Positions 16,665 to 25,972 of a DNA stretch of 40,074 nucleotides are shown here, piece by piece. The notes beneath the pieces were generated by a model. It made no database searches and was not told where the DNA came from. It saw nothing but the letters and a program-made list of their open reading frames with translations. Positions within the stretch are counted from its first letter, which is position 1; each line of letters starts with the position of its first letter. Position numbers and translations under genes: made by a program. This DNA is from Calditrichales bacterium (lineage in GTDB: Bacteria > Calditrichota > Calditrichia > Calditrichales > J004): assembly GCA_015493745.1 (NCBI GenBank), contig WGCN01000062.1, positions 1 to 40,074 on the forward strand, written 5' to 3'.

Positions 16665-17855
16665 TTATTGCTTTAGAACATGCATTATTTTTATAAGTTC
16701 ACCATCCATTTCCGGATTCGGTCTGATACCCAGAATATGGCACATCAGCGGATAGACGTCGATATTGCGCAACATGCCCGTACGGTAATGTTTTTTAAAA
16801 GCGGGGCCCATGGCCATAAAAATACCATGCATCTCCAGAAAACGGTTGTCATATCCATGCGCTCCCCGGGAGGACAAAGGAAATTTTATGCGCAGATACC
16901 AGCCGGGGTCGGCGATCAGCACCAACGGTCCTATGGCCGGGTGGCCCGAGAAGTGATAATAGGCCGGGATATTATCCCGGCGGTAAAGGTTAAAACCGCG
17001 GCCATAAGCCCTGAGCCGTTTTTCAATCCGGTCAACCGTTCCGGCATCGGCTAAAAAGCTGCTCACCTGCCCGCTACCGTTTACGGTATACTCTAAGCCG
17101 CTTAAAAGGCTGTCCACCGGTACCACGCGTTGCGGGCTGGTCTCGGTCATGCCATGATCCGATACCAGAATGATATTCACACTATCGGCCAGACCTATTT
17201 CCTCTATTCCCCTAAAGATCCTTCCCAGGCTCTGATCCAGCTTACGGATGGCCCTGGGAATCTCCCGGCTGTCAGGCCCGAATTTATGGCCGTAATCATC
17301 CGTGTCACTGAAATAGAGCGACAAAAAGTGCGGACGCTCGGCCCGGGGACGTTGCAAATGCTCCAATATTTTGGCGATACGGGTTTCATGGGGCATGTAA
17401 TGATTGTAGAACTCGAAATAATCGGGACGTCTTTGTTTATCGATCACCTCCGTACCGACCCAAAAAACGCTGGCCGATTTTATACCATTCCGGCGCGCCG
17501 TTATCCATATGGGCTCCCCCCGGTACCAATCCGTGGGAAACAATCCGTTTTTGGTTTTCCGCCTGGTGGAGTAAAAAATACCGGTTCGCGGGTCCGTGAA
17601 GCTGTTAAAAATCATGCCATGCCGCGCCGGGTACATTCCGGTTACCAGGCTGTAATGATTGGGGAAGGTTTTAGAGGGAAATACCGGTTGCAGGGATTGC
17701 GCCCGCACTCCGTTTTCCTGCATATATTTAAGTGCGGAAAAATCCCCTTTGTCGGGATAGTCCCAACGGAAGCCGTCCCAGGAGATTAACAGGACGTAGG
17801 GCTTGGCAAAAGTCAGGGTGGCGAGTAATAAAATCCGCCAAAACAGGCCTTTCAT
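16665..17855 (-). CDS. Nucleotide pyrophosphatase/phosphodiesterase (NPP, alkaline phosphatase superfamily), exported
   Basis: 396 residues. A signal peptide (about 1-17, ending LTFA) suggests export to the periplasm or surface. Metal ligand Asp27 lies in LLISWDGFRWDY; the nucleophile Thr63 is in VFPSKTFPNHYSLVTGMYPARHGM. Further metal sites are SDTDDYGHKFGPDS, VSDHGMTE and a final SRGAHGYDN. This is the arrangement of ectonucleotide pyrophosphatase/phosphodiesterases, which hydrolyse phosphodiester or pyrophosphate bonds in nucleotides or lipids; the real substrate cannot be fixed here. It follows the polysaccharide deacetylase gene by about 40 nt on the same strand. Confidence 0.88.
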   Translation of the reverse strand: MKGLFWRILLLATLTFAKPYVLLISWDGFRWDYPDKGDFSALKYMQENGVRAQSLQPVFPSKTFPNHYSLVTGMYPARHGMIFNSFTDPRTGIFYSTRRKTKNGLFPTDWYRGEPIWITARRNGIKSASVFWVGTEVIDKQRRPDYFEFYNHYMPHETRIAKILEHLQRPRAERPHFLSLYFSDTDDYGHKFGPDSREIPRAIRKLDQSLGRIFRGIEEIGLADSVNIILVSDHGMTETSPQRVVPVDSLLSGLEYTVNGSGQVSSFLADAGTVDRIEKRLRAYGRGFNLYRRDNIPAYYHFSGHPAIGPLVLIADPGWYLRIKFPLSSRGAHGYDNRFLEMHGIFMAMGPAFKKHYRTGMLRNIDVYPLMCHILGIRPNPEMDGELIKIMHVLKQ

Positions 17856-17895
17856 AGAACATCCTTTTTAGGCTGTGGTTTATTGGTTTCCTGTC

Positions 17896-19167
17896 TTAAC
17901 TCAGCGGCTCCGCAAAGTCGCTGATCTTAATAAATTGATAGCCCCGTCGCTTTAATTCCCGGATCAGGGCCTCAAGGGTTTCATAGGGAAAATCGTCCTT
18001 ACGCTCGCTGCCCAGGTGCATCAGGATTATTTTACCGGCCAGCCCCTTCGTCGCTTCCAGGGTGAGGAAGTGTTCCTTGATCTGCACGGCACTACGGTAC
18101 AATTCGGATCGGGGGTCGCGTACCCAATCCCAGGAATCACAACGGGCCGACCAACCGATGTGCCTGAAACCCACCTCCGCCGCCCAGGTTAGTATTTCCC
18201 GGTTGATCTCACCAAAAGGAGCGCGCCAGTATGGTTTCAGCTTTTGTTGAAAACGGGCGGTAAAGATACTGTCCGTGCGATGAAGCTGGCTTTTAAAACG
18301 GCGTTCCGTCATGGTGGCCCGTGTTTGCCGGGTTCCGTCCAGTTCCAGGTTGGTGGCGTGGGGATGGTTATAGGTATGGTTGGCAATCTCATGCCCATCG
18401 GTCAGCATTCGTTCCACCAACTGAGGGAAATTCTCCATAAACCTGCCGGTAAGAAAAAGCGTGCATTGCACATCATTGGCCTTTAAAATATCCAGTATCT
18501 CTTTTGTGCCTTTATTGCTGGACCCCCCGTCAAAGGTCAAAGCCACCTGTTTTCGTGTTGTTTTAAAATAATGCACGGAACGGCTGAGCCGTTTTAAGCG
18601 GGCACTGTTGAAAAAGACGGAGAAAGAATCCACCAACCCGCTTTTACCGTCCGCGCTCATGGCCCATACGGCAACGCTGTTTTTGCCGGGGCTCAGGCGC
18701 AGCGTTTTCAACATTTCCCCGTTCCCGGAGATGAGCGTTTGCACGATACGGCCGTTATGCACCACGTTCAACGCCCGGTTGGGACGACCTTCTATCACAA
18801 GCTGCAACCGGCCGGCGATCCGGCTTTGGACGAAATTCGCTCTCCATTTGTCACTGTCGTAGGTGGAGTCGGCACGGGTCGTTCTTTCCTTTTGCATCGG
18901 CGGCGGGGAAGGCGGGGGATAAAAAAACAGGAACATCATCAAATTACTTAACAGAATAAATCCCCCCAGCCATAACAGCTCCCGGGTGGGTTTATAGCGC
19001 GCCCATAAATCACCCAGCCGCCACAGATAGGCATGCCCGGGACGGCAAAACAGATGATGAAAACGGTTATGCTGACACTCCGTGCAAATAGGGGCTTTGC
19101 AATAATAGCATTTACGAGCGGTAAACTTTTGCGGATGATTTATACAGGCTTCTTTTGAACGGGCCAC
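17896..19167 (-). CDS. Membrane-anchored polysaccharide deacetylase with N-terminal zinc-finger-like domain
   Basis: 423 residues in three parts. Residues 1-45 hold a Cys/His cluster (Cys8, His11, Cys20, Cys23, Cys28, Cys31, His37/38, Cys41, His45) spaced like a B-box zinc finger. One membrane helix spans about 64-83, followed by a Pro-rich linker. A beta-rich segment (about 120-185) precedes a NodB domain: motif 1 LTFDGGSSNKGT (Asp213), motif 2 EIANHTYNHPHATN (His264, His268), motif 3 YWRAPFGEIN and a C-terminal LMHLGS. Motif 1 is TFDGG rather than TFDDG, a known variant that alters one canonical metal-ligand position. It probably N-deacetylates an envelope polysaccharide or peptidoglycan outside the cell, with the finger inside. 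It is divergent from the barrel gene. Confidence 0.82.
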   Translation of the reverse strand: MARSKEACINHPQKFTARKCYYCKAPICTECQHNRFHHLFCRPGHAYLWRLGDLWARYKPTRELLWLGGFILLSNLMMFLFFYPPPSPPPMQKERTTRADSTYDSDKWRANFVQSRIAGRLQLVIEGRPNRALNVVHNGRIVQTLISGNGEMLKTLRLSPGKNSVAVWAMSADGKSGLVDSFSVFFNSARLKRLSRSVHYFKTTRKQVALTFDGGSSNKGTKEILDILKANDVQCTLFLTGRFMENFPQLVERMLTDGHEIANHTYNHPHATNLELDGTRQTRATMTERRFKSQLHRTDSIFTARFQQKLKPYWRAPFGEINREILTWAAEVGFRHIGWSARCDSWDWVRDPRSELYRSAVQIKEHFLTLEATKGLAGKIILMHLGSERKDDFPYETLEALIRELKRRGYQFIKISDFAEPLS

Positions 19168-19417
19168 AAACTTTCCGGATTTTGGTGATTCTCGGATACG
19201 GAGACAGGCTCCCTATCGGTGAATAAGTTAAATATCAAAGCGGTTTGGCGCTAATTTTAATGTCACAACCCTTATCCTTAGGAAACTATGCACTTGACGG
19301 CAACGTCCTGCGCGTTGTTTTTAATTCTTTAGGAACATCTTTATTATGAAATAAATTGAACTTATACTTAAGATCATCGACCATAAAGACAATCACCATA
19401 ATTTACAATCCAATTTC

Positions 19418-22219
19418 ATGAAACGAATCGTGATCGCCCTCCTGTTACTGTGTGGCCTTGCGGCGGCCCAAAGCTACTACTTCGGCCGCAACAAAGTGCA
19501 ATACACCCGCTTTGACTGGCAGGTGATGAAAACAGAACATTTCGACATCTACTACTATCCGGAAATGGAAGATATTGCCCGTAAAGGCGCTGCTTTCGCC
19601 GAACAGGCCTTTATCGATCTTCAGCCGAAATTCAACCACTTTATAAACCGCAGAATCCCACTCATTTTTTACAGCACACATCTGCATTTTCAGCAAACCA
19701 ACATTACGCCGGGGTTCATACCCGAAGGGGTGGGCGGTTTTTTCGAGTTTATAAAAGGACGCGTGGTCATCCCCAGCAACGGCAACCTGTCAAAATTCCG
19801 TCATGTTATACGCCATGAATTGGTGCATGTGTTTATGCACAGTAAAATCCGCGGCAGCCTGCGCGATCATGGCCGGACAGACGGCCCTTTCCCCCCCTTG
19901 TGGTTTACCGAGGGGCTGGCCGAGTTTTGGTCCACACACTGGGATGCCCAGGGTGAGATGATCATAAAAGATGCCGTGCTCAATAATTATGAGTTGGGGC
20001 TTAAAAACATCTATGTGGTTAACGGCACCTTTTCCATGTATAAAATCGGTCAACATGTATTGGAGTATATCAAAGAACACTACGGTGAAGATAAGATACT
20101 GGACATGATGACCGCCCTATGGAAATATGAGACCTTCGAGGAGGCTTTTAAGGAGGCCGTCGGGCTGGACTACGAGGCCTTTGACCGCGAGTATCTCTAT
20201 GCCCTGAAAAAGGAATATTACCCGCTGATGGCCGATCATGACTTTAACAGCCAAACCACCCGGGCCGTGGAGGAAGAGGGTTTTAACTTTAAACCGGTCT
20301 ATTACCGTGACGGGGATGATGATGCCGTCGTTTTCGTGGGCAACCACTCCGGATATTCATCTATTTTCCTGAAACACCTGAATCCGCAAAAGGAGGAAGA
20401 TGCCAAAACCCGGGTTCTGATTAAGGGAGAGGCCACTTCCGATTTTGAGTCCTTTCATATATTTGATTCACGCATATCGGTTGACAAAAAGGGCCGGCTG
20501 TTGTTTTCCTCCAAAAGCGGCGGGACGGATGTACTGTATGTCTATGATATTTCCCGGAGAAAAATCATCAGGAAAATACATCCGGACAGTCTCGGCAACG
20601 GACAACTGGTGGGTATCTATTCGCCGGCCTGGTCTCCCGATGGCGGGCGTCTTGTCTTTAGCGGCCTCTCCTCATCCGGCTATAAAGACCTCTATCTTTA
20701 CGATTTGAAAAGCTCGACCCTTAGGAACCTGACCCGGGATATCTATGATGATTTTGACCCGCTATTCACCCCGGACGGACGTATCATTTTCGCCTCGGAT
20801 CGCGGCGTCTATGGCGATGAGGGGTACAGCAATCTGTTTATATGCGACAGCACGGGAGAGAACATCCGCTATCTCACCTTTGGCCGCCAGCGGGATACCG
20901 CCCCGGCCATCAGCAGCGACGGCAAAATTCTGGCCTTCACCTCCGACCGGGAAAAGACCAACAATCTTTTTCTTATCCGGAATCCCCTCGGGGACGGCCC
21001 TCACCAAATCCAAAAGCTGACCCACTCCATCGGCACCATCTTTGATCCGGCCTGGACGCCAAACGGGGATTTACTGTTTTCCACCTTTGAGGGCCGCCGT
21101 TTTCAGATACGGCTCTTCGAAGATGTTTTGCAAAAAATGAAGGAGCTCCCGGCCCGGGATGTGGTGCTGCATCCCGGACGGGCCGATGGGTGGGACTTCC
21201 CGGACATTGACAGCATGACCGTACTGACCCGCCAGCCCTATACCAAGGAATACACGCTGGATGTGGCCCAGTCACAGGTATCGCAGGATCCCATCTTCGG
21301 AACCACCGGGGGCGCCGCTTTCGCCTTTTCCGATATCATGAGCAATGATCAGTACACCATCCTGGTTTATAATAACGCGCGCACCTCATCCGATTTTTTG
21401 CGCAGCTTTAATTTCGCCGTCAACCATGTGTCCCTGGAAAAAAAAGTAAACTATGCCGTGGGACTGTTTCGCTTTGCCGGACAATATTTTAACCCACAGG
21501 ACGCCTTTTATTTTGAAGACCGCGCCGGGGGCAGTTTTGCCATCTCCTACCCGCTGTCCCAATTCTCGCGTATCTCTTTTTCCCACAGCCTCAGCTATTC
21601 GGATAAGACCTGGTCTTTCGGCCGCAGACGCTTTGCCTGGCTTAACACCTCCTTTGTCTCCTTTGTCCATGACAATGCCATCTGGATGTCCACCGGGCCG
21701 ATCGAAGGCATGCGTTTTAATATCTCCGTGGGCAACACCTACGATTTTGCCTTTAACAATGTAAACTACATGACCGGACTGCTGGATTTCCGCTATTATC
21801 AACGGCTGAGCCGGCGCAGCACCTATGCCATCAGGCTTTACTCCCTGTTCAACGAGGGCAAGGAAGCGCGGCAATTCTATTTTGGCGGCAGTTGGGATTT
21901 ACGCGGCGTGGCCCGCTGGTCCCTGCATGGTCAGCGAATCTTTTTGTTCAGCCAGGAACTGCGTTTCCCGCTCATCGACGGTATCGGCGTCAAAACCCCT
22001 TTTATATCCCTCGGATTTTCGTCCATTCGCGGCGCCCTTTTTGTTGATGCCGGCAATGCCTGGAACGGAAAGCTGGAAAAAATCCGCGGCAGTTATGGCG
22101 TGGGAGCGCGCCTGCCGCTCGGATTCCTGGTATTGCGCTGGGATATTGGAAAACAGACTGATTTTAAAAATTTTGATCAGGGCACCTTTACACAATTCTT
22201 TTTTGGGTGGGACTTTTAA
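19418..22219 (+). CDS. Outer-membrane protein with gluzincin peptidase, TolB-like propeller and Omp85-like barrel
   Basis: 933 residues. A signal peptide (1-17, GLAAA) is followed by a peptidase-MA-like domain: zinc motif IRHELVHVF (His133, Glu134, His137), then WFTEGLAEFW with the expected third ligand Glu165. Residues about 270-600 carry TolB/WD40-like propeller blades such as YSPAWSPDGGRLVFSG, DPLFTPDGRIIFASDR, APAISSDGKILAFTSD and FDPAWTPNGDLLFST. From about 640 the sequence is amphipathic beta-strand rich, with FGGSWDLRGVARW and FVDAGNAW as in Omp85/BamA barrels, and ends in Phe (FFFGWDF) as outer-membrane proteins do. A -10-like TATACT lies at 19363-19368. Function is unknown; a surface-linked protease or assembly factor is inferred. 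Two further envelope genes overlap downstream. Confidence 0.85.
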   Translation: MKRIVIALLLLCGLAAAQSYYFGRNKVQYTRFDWQVMKTEHFDIYYYPEMEDIARKGAAFAEQAFIDLQPKFNHFINRRIPLIFYSTHLHFQQTNITPGFIPEGVGGFFEFIKGRVVIPSNGNLSKFRHVIRHELVHVFMHSKIRGSLRDHGRTDGPFPPLWFTEGLAEFWSTHWDAQGEMIIKDAVLNNYELGLKNIYVVNGTFSMYKIGQHVLEYIKEHYGEDKILDMMTALWKYETFEEAFKEAVGLDYEAFDREYLYALKKEYYPLMADHDFNSQTTRAVEEEGFNFKPVYYRDGDDDAVVFVGNHSGYSSIFLKHLNPQKEEDAKTRVLIKGEATSDFESFHIFDSRISVDKKGRLLFSSKSGGTDVLYVYDISRRKIIRKIHPDSLGNGQLVGIYSPAWSPDGGRLVFSGLSSSGYKDLYLYDLKSSTLRNLTRDIYDDFDPLFTPDGRIIFASDRGVYGDEGYSNLFICDSTGENIRYLTFGRQRDTAPAISSDGKILAFTSDREKTNNLFLIRNPLGDGPHQIQKLTHSIGTIFDPAWTPNGDLLFSTFEGRRFQIRLFEDVLQKMKELPARDVVLHPGRADGWDFPDIDSMTVLTRQPYTKEYTLDVAQSQVSQDPIFGTTGGAAFAFSDIMSNDQYTILVYNNARTSSDFLRSFNFAVNHVSLEKKVNYAVGLFRFAGQYFNPQDAFYFEDRAGGSFAISYPLSQFSRISFSHSLSYSDKTWSFGRRRFAWLNTSFVSFVHDNAIWMSTGPIEGMRFNISVGNTYDFAFNNVNYMTGLLDFRYYQRLSRRSTYAIRLYSLFNEGKEARQFYFGGSWDLRGVARWSLHGQRIFLFSQELRFPLIDGIGVKTPFISLGFSSIRGALFVDAGNAWNGKLEKIRGSYGVGARLPLGFLVLRWDIGKQTDFKNFDQGTFTQFFFGWDF

Positions 22220-23319
22220 TGAAAGCGCTGTTATTGACCGCACTACTGGTGCTGACCATCGGCTGCCGTAAGCCGCAACTGTCCGTGGCCCCGCCGCCGG
22301 TTCAAATGAGTCCGGCATCCGGGGTGCTGGCCGCCGCAGGCTTTAGCCGGATAAAAGAAACACGGGAACTGGAAATCGGCCATGCCCCCATCCCGCGCCT
22401 GCCGGCCCGGGGAGAGCGCCTGTTCTATGTAAGCCTGAACGGACACTTTTATCAGGTGAACCTTAACACCCTGGAGACGGAAGGTGACGTAAAGCTGACG
22501 GACGGCCTCTACGGCACACCGGCCCTGAATTACCCGCTGATGTTTTTCTCCACGGAAAGGGGCCATGACGGTTTGCAGGTTTATGACCTGATCCGGGCAA
22601 AGACCGTGAAGGAACTCGAGGTATCCCCTGCCCGTGTATCCCCGGTTATTGCCGCCAGCCATCTGATTCACTGTGCCCTGGACGGGCGGATTTCCGCCTT
22701 TGCCCTGCCCGGCTTGCAAAAGAAGTGGTCGGTGGATCTGGGGCAGCGTATTATGGCCGATCCGCTGGTGAGCGGCGGGAACATCCTTATCACGGGACGG
22801 GACGGTCACCTGGCCAGCTATCGTGCCGGGGATGGCATGCTCAACTGGACTATTGATCTGGATGATGCCTTTTACACCGCACCGGCCCTGTGGCAAAACC
22901 ATCTCTATTGGGCGGCCTACAGCGGCAAGGTCTATAAAATCAGCGAAGAGAGCGGAGCCCGGGAAGGCACCTATAACGGTCACGCCCCCATATACCAGTC
23001 CCCGCGGATAAACGCCACCGGCCTCTATGTGCCTTATGCCGATGGTACGCTTAAGGCCTTTGAAACCGGCACAAAAAAAGTCCGCTGGACACAGCACCTG
23101 GACGGCCCTTTCAGCGCCCCGCTGCTGCTTACAAACAATGTGCTCTACAGCAGCCAGATGTCCCGGAAATTCTACATCCTTTCGCTGCAGGACGGCGCCA
23201 TCCTGCAGATGGAGGAACCGGGCGGACGGCCTTTAAGCCAACCTCTGCAAACGGATGACCGCTTGTATCTGATGGTCAGTCCGGGCATAATAAAAGAGTA
23301 TCAGCATGAAAAAAAGTAA
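22219..23319 (+). CDS. PQQ-like (BamB-like) beta-propeller lipoprotein
   Basis: 366 residues from ATG 22219, which overlaps the preceding stop (TAATG). A GTG at 22207 in the same frame is less likely because the lipoprotein signal MKALLLTALLVLTIGC begins at this ATG, with lipid Cys16. The mature part is a chain of propeller blades with the usual hydrophobic strands and xDG or W-containing turns: LDGRISAFALPGLQKKWSVDL, GRDGHLASYRAGDGMLNWTI, LYWAAYSGKVYKISEESG and YADGTLKAFETGTKKVRWT. This is the fold of BamB, the lipoprotein partner of BamA. Translational coupling to an Omp85-like barrel gene suggests the two work together, which is inference. Confidence 0.83.
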   Translation: MKALLLTALLVLTIGCRKPQLSVAPPPVQMSPASGVLAAAGFSRIKETRELEIGHAPIPRLPARGERLFYVSLNGHFYQVNLNTLETEGDVKLTDGLYGTPALNYPLMFFSTERGHDGLQVYDLIRAKTVKELEVSPARVSPVIAASHLIHCALDGRISAFALPGLQKKWSVDLGQRIMADPLVSGGNILITGRDGHLASYRAGDGMLNWTIDLDDAFYTAPALWQNHLYWAAYSGKVYKISEESGAREGTYNGHAPIYQSPRINATGLYVPYADGTLKAFETGTKKVRWTQHLDGPFSAPLLLTNNVLYSSQMSRKFYILSLQDGAILQMEEPGGRPLSQPLQTDDRLYLMVSPGIIKEYQHEKK

Positions 23320-23920
23320 ATTTATTCCGTATCTCCTTGTTTGGGCCGCCCTATGGCCAATATCCGTTTACGGAGGACAACATTGTCAACTCAGTTTTAA
23401 CACCGAAGGTGAAGTCTGGGAAGTTCTGCTAAACGACAGCCTGACCTGCACCTCATCGGATACGGTGACACTGGCCCCCGGCGTCTACATTCTCAAGGCC
23501 CGTCCGGCCTACGACTATCAATGGCCGGGCCCCTTTATTCAGGATACCCTTAAGCTGACGGCGGGTAGCAAACTCAGCTACGGTCTGTTTAACCGGAACC
23601 GCCTGCGGGCGGCCGGCATGCCCGGCCGGATTCTCTTTCCTCCACCGGAAACAAAGCCGGAGCTGGCGCCAACGGTTTTCTATAAAAAACCCTTTTTTCA
23701 AAACGGCCTGCTGGCCACGGCCATTCTCAGCAACTGGGGAGCTTTTTACGGCAAACGGCTGGCCGACAGATCCTATGAACGCTATCTGCACAGTTCGCGC
23801 CGGAATGATATAAATAAGTATTACCGACAAAGTGAAAACTACGATTTGCTCTCCAACGTCATGCTGGGGATATCGGTAACCGCGCTCAGCGCTTATTTTT
23901 GGCTGCTGATGGAAGATTAA
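23306..23920 (+). CDS. Secreted/membrane protein with PEGA-like segment, function unknown
   Basis: 204 residues, overlapping the previous gene by 14 nt. A signal peptide or anchor at about 6-22 (IPYLLVWAALWPISVYG) is followed by a beta-rich stretch, VWEVLLNDSLTCTSSDTVTLAPGVYILKARP, which resembles a PEGA domain (the pattern 'value, then LxPGxYxLxA'). The C-terminal third has YGKRLADRSYERYLHSSRRNDINKYYRQSENYD and a hydrophobic segment (about 184-200). I do not recognise a specific family. It is third in the barrel/propeller operon, so an accessory envelope role is the simplest reading. Confidence 0.62.
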   Translation: MKKSKFIPYLLVWAALWPISVYGGQHCQLSFNTEGEVWEVLLNDSLTCTSSDTVTLAPGVYILKARPAYDYQWPGPFIQDTLKLTAGSKLSYGLFNRNRLRAAGMPGRILFPPPETKPELAPTVFYKKPFFQNGLLATAILSNWGAFYGKRLADRSYERYLHSSRRNDINKYYRQSENYDLLSNVMLGISVTALSAYFWLLMED

Positions 23921-23977
23921 AGGCCCGGTATAAAAACAAATGCACGGCTGTTATCGTAGTAATGTGATGATTATTCT

Positions 23978-24006
23978 TTGACACTCAAAAGGAGGCGCTC
24001 TAAATT
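23978..24006 (+). promoter_or_regulatory. Sigma-70-type promoter for the SpoIIE-like phosphatase gene
   Basis: TTGACA (23978-23983), a 17-bp spacer and TAAATT (24001-24006), giving a start near 24013 and a leader of about 22 nt. The -35 is a perfect consensus, and the -10 matches that of the tRNA-Arg promoter. No clear Shine-Dalgarno precedes the ATG at 24035 (TTGAAATAA). Confidence 0.62.
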
Positions 24007-24034
24007 AGCTGCTTCATTAACATATTTGAAATAA

Positions 24035-25948
24035 ATGTATCAGATTTTTAAAATAATACCCGGACTACTGCTCTATTTTATGCTCTTCATTCTATTGCAT
24101 TACGCCACCACGCACCAATGGCCGGATCTGTATAATGACGCGATGTTGATGCTTACCCTGGTGGTGGTGTTGCTTACCCACCGCCGGCTGTTGCAGTTTT
24201 TGGAGAAAAAAAGTCATTGGTTTTTCTCCGCGCGTATTGTTCGCGTTCTGCGGCTGATGGAGAACCTGAACCGCCGCCTGAACGAAACCCAAAGCTATTT
24301 TGAGCTGAAGAAAACCCTGATGGATAGCTTTGACCGGATTATTGAAAACACCCCCTACGCTTTTTATGTGTTGGAAAACAAGATTTTTTATCTGGCTCAT
24401 ACCCGGCGTCTCAAGGCCGATCAGATTCCGGTGGCCCACATCGAAGCCGGCTATTTCCGCGATCTGCCCAAAGGTACCCTGGTCAAGTCCATCCGGGAAC
24501 TAACACTGCCGGCGGAAGCGGAAAAGGATTTCCAACGTCTCGGTCTGGAATATCTCTACTTTTTTTCCGGCCATTCCCACATTTTTTCTTTTCTGGTCGT
24601 CCGGCCGGAACTGCACCGCATTTTGCAGCACCCCTCCGTTTTGGAGCTTTTCCGCCGTATCAACAACAAGTCGGGCCTGATGCTGGAGAGCTCGGCCCTG
24701 CATATCGATCTGGAGCAGAAACAGCATGAAATCCGTAAACTTCTCGATGTCAGCCAGAAGATCCTATCGGAGCTGGATATCCAGAAGATACTCGATTATA
24801 TCCTGGAAGCGCTGAGTGAACTTATCGAATATGACGCCGCGGCTATTTTTTTACTCCGGGAAGAGACTCAGGAGCTTCTGAGCACCTGCAGTAAGGGCTA
24901 TGCCTCGCACAGCCTGCTGTCGCTCAAGGTGGGCCAGGGCTCATGCGGCCATGTGGCCCGCAGCCGCACCATAGAGGTCATTCCCAACGTGGATGAGGCC
25001 GAACACTACTACAAGGCACGCGCCGAGACCAAGTCACAAATCTCCCTGCCGCTGTTGTTTGAAAATAAAGTACAGGGTGTTATATGCGTGGAAAGCGATG
25101 AGAAGGACTTTTTTCAGGAACCGGACGTGGAACTGTTGAAGGTGTTTGCCAACCAGGCCGCGCTGGCCATTCACAATGCCCATCAGGTGGAAATCCGCCT
25201 GCAAAAGCAAGCCCTGGAAAACGAGCTTTTTCATGCCGGAACGGTACAACGGGGGCTGCTGATTAAACGCATTCCGCAAATAAAAGGCATGCATTTCATA
25301 GCGGAAAATATCCCCAGTCAGAATGTCAGCGGCGACCTGTATGACTTCATAAAGTTTAATGACCACACCATGGGCTGCATTATCGGTGATGTTTCGGGCA
25401 AGGGAGCCCCGGCGGCCCTGATGATGTCGCTGATTCTGGCCAGTTTTCGCACACAGTCCAAAACCGGTGATACAACCTGCGATGTGGTAAACCGCTTGAA
25501 TGAGCTGCTGACCGAAACCACCATCGAGGGAAAATTTACAACCCTTTTTTACGGTATTTTTAATGTTGAACAAAATAAGCTGGTCTATACCAATGCCGGG
25601 CATAATCCGCCCTATCTCATACGTCAAAACGGCGAGGTTATCACCCTCAGCGGCGGCGGGCTTTTACTGGGCTTTTTAAAAAACCAGGAATATATCCAGA
25701 ACGAGCTGCCCCTTCAAAACGGTGATCTGTTTGTCGCCTTTACCGATGGCTTAAGTGAAGCGATGAATGCCGAAGAGGAGGAGTTTGGCGAAGAGCGGAT
25801 ATTGCAGATAATCCGTTCCAACCAGGATAAGGATCTCTTTACCATAAAAAGTATCCTGCTCGATGCCATACGCCGGTTTACCGGGACAGACATTCATATG
25901 GATGACATCACCCTGATGTTAGCGCGCATGGAAGAGAAAGAGGACTAA
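24035..25948 (+). CDS. Membrane-bound GAF-domain SpoIIE-type (PP2C) serine phosphatase
   Basis: 637 residues. Two membrane helices at about 8-22 and 36-47 precede a long linker region and a helical segment (about 225-250). A GAF domain follows at about 250-392 (LDIQKILDYILEAL ... FANQAALAIHNAHQ). The C-terminal phosphatase domain (about 410-633) has the PP2C/SpoIIE metal motifs SGDLYDFI, GDVSGKGAPAALMMS, TNAGHNPPYLI, FTDGLSEAMN and HMDDITLML. Such RsbU/SpoIIE-like enzymes dephosphorylate an anti-sigma-factor antagonist in a partner switch; no antagonist or anti-sigma kinase gene lies nearby. A promoter lies just upstream. The radical SAM gene follows by 24 nt on the same strand and may be co-transcribed. 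Confidence 0.88.
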   Translation: MYQIFKIIPGLLLYFMLFILLHYATTHQWPDLYNDAMLMLTLVVVLLTHRRLLQFLEKKSHWFFSARIVRVLRLMENLNRRLNETQSYFELKKTLMDSFDRIIENTPYAFYVLENKIFYLAHTRRLKADQIPVAHIEAGYFRDLPKGTLVKSIRELTLPAEAEKDFQRLGLEYLYFFSGHSHIFSFLVVRPELHRILQHPSVLELFRRINNKSGLMLESSALHIDLEQKQHEIRKLLDVSQKILSELDIQKILDYILEALSELIEYDAAAIFLLREETQELLSTCSKGYASHSLLSLKVGQGSCGHVARSRTIEVIPNVDEAEHYYKARAETKSQISLPLLFENKVQGVICVESDEKDFFQEPDVELLKVFANQAALAIHNAHQVEIRLQKQALENELFHAGTVQRGLLIKRIPQIKGMHFIAENIPSQNVSGDLYDFIKFNDHTMGCIIGDVSGKGAPAALMMSLILASFRTQSKTGDTTCDVVNRLNELLTETTIEGKFTTLFYGIFNVEQNKLVYTNAGHNPPYLIRQNGEVITLSGGGLLLGFLKNQEYIQNELPLQNGDLFVAFTDGLSEAMNAEEEEFGEERILQIIRSNQDKDLFTIKSILLDAIRRFTGTDIHMDDITLMLARMEEKED

Positions 25949-25972
25949 CAGACATATTCAGGATATTTCTCC

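Noticed and set aside
19294-19325. TTGACG with downstream TTTAAT and a CAACG/CGTTG hairpin plus T-run
   Set aside because: The -35/-10 spacing is 20 bp, and no plus-strand gene upstream needs a terminator; too weak to annotate as either.
22243-23097. 284-codon minus-strand frame opposite the BamB-like lipoprotein gene
   Set aside because: Antisense to a lipoprotein gene that is translationally coupled to its upstream neighbour; the translation shows no domain.
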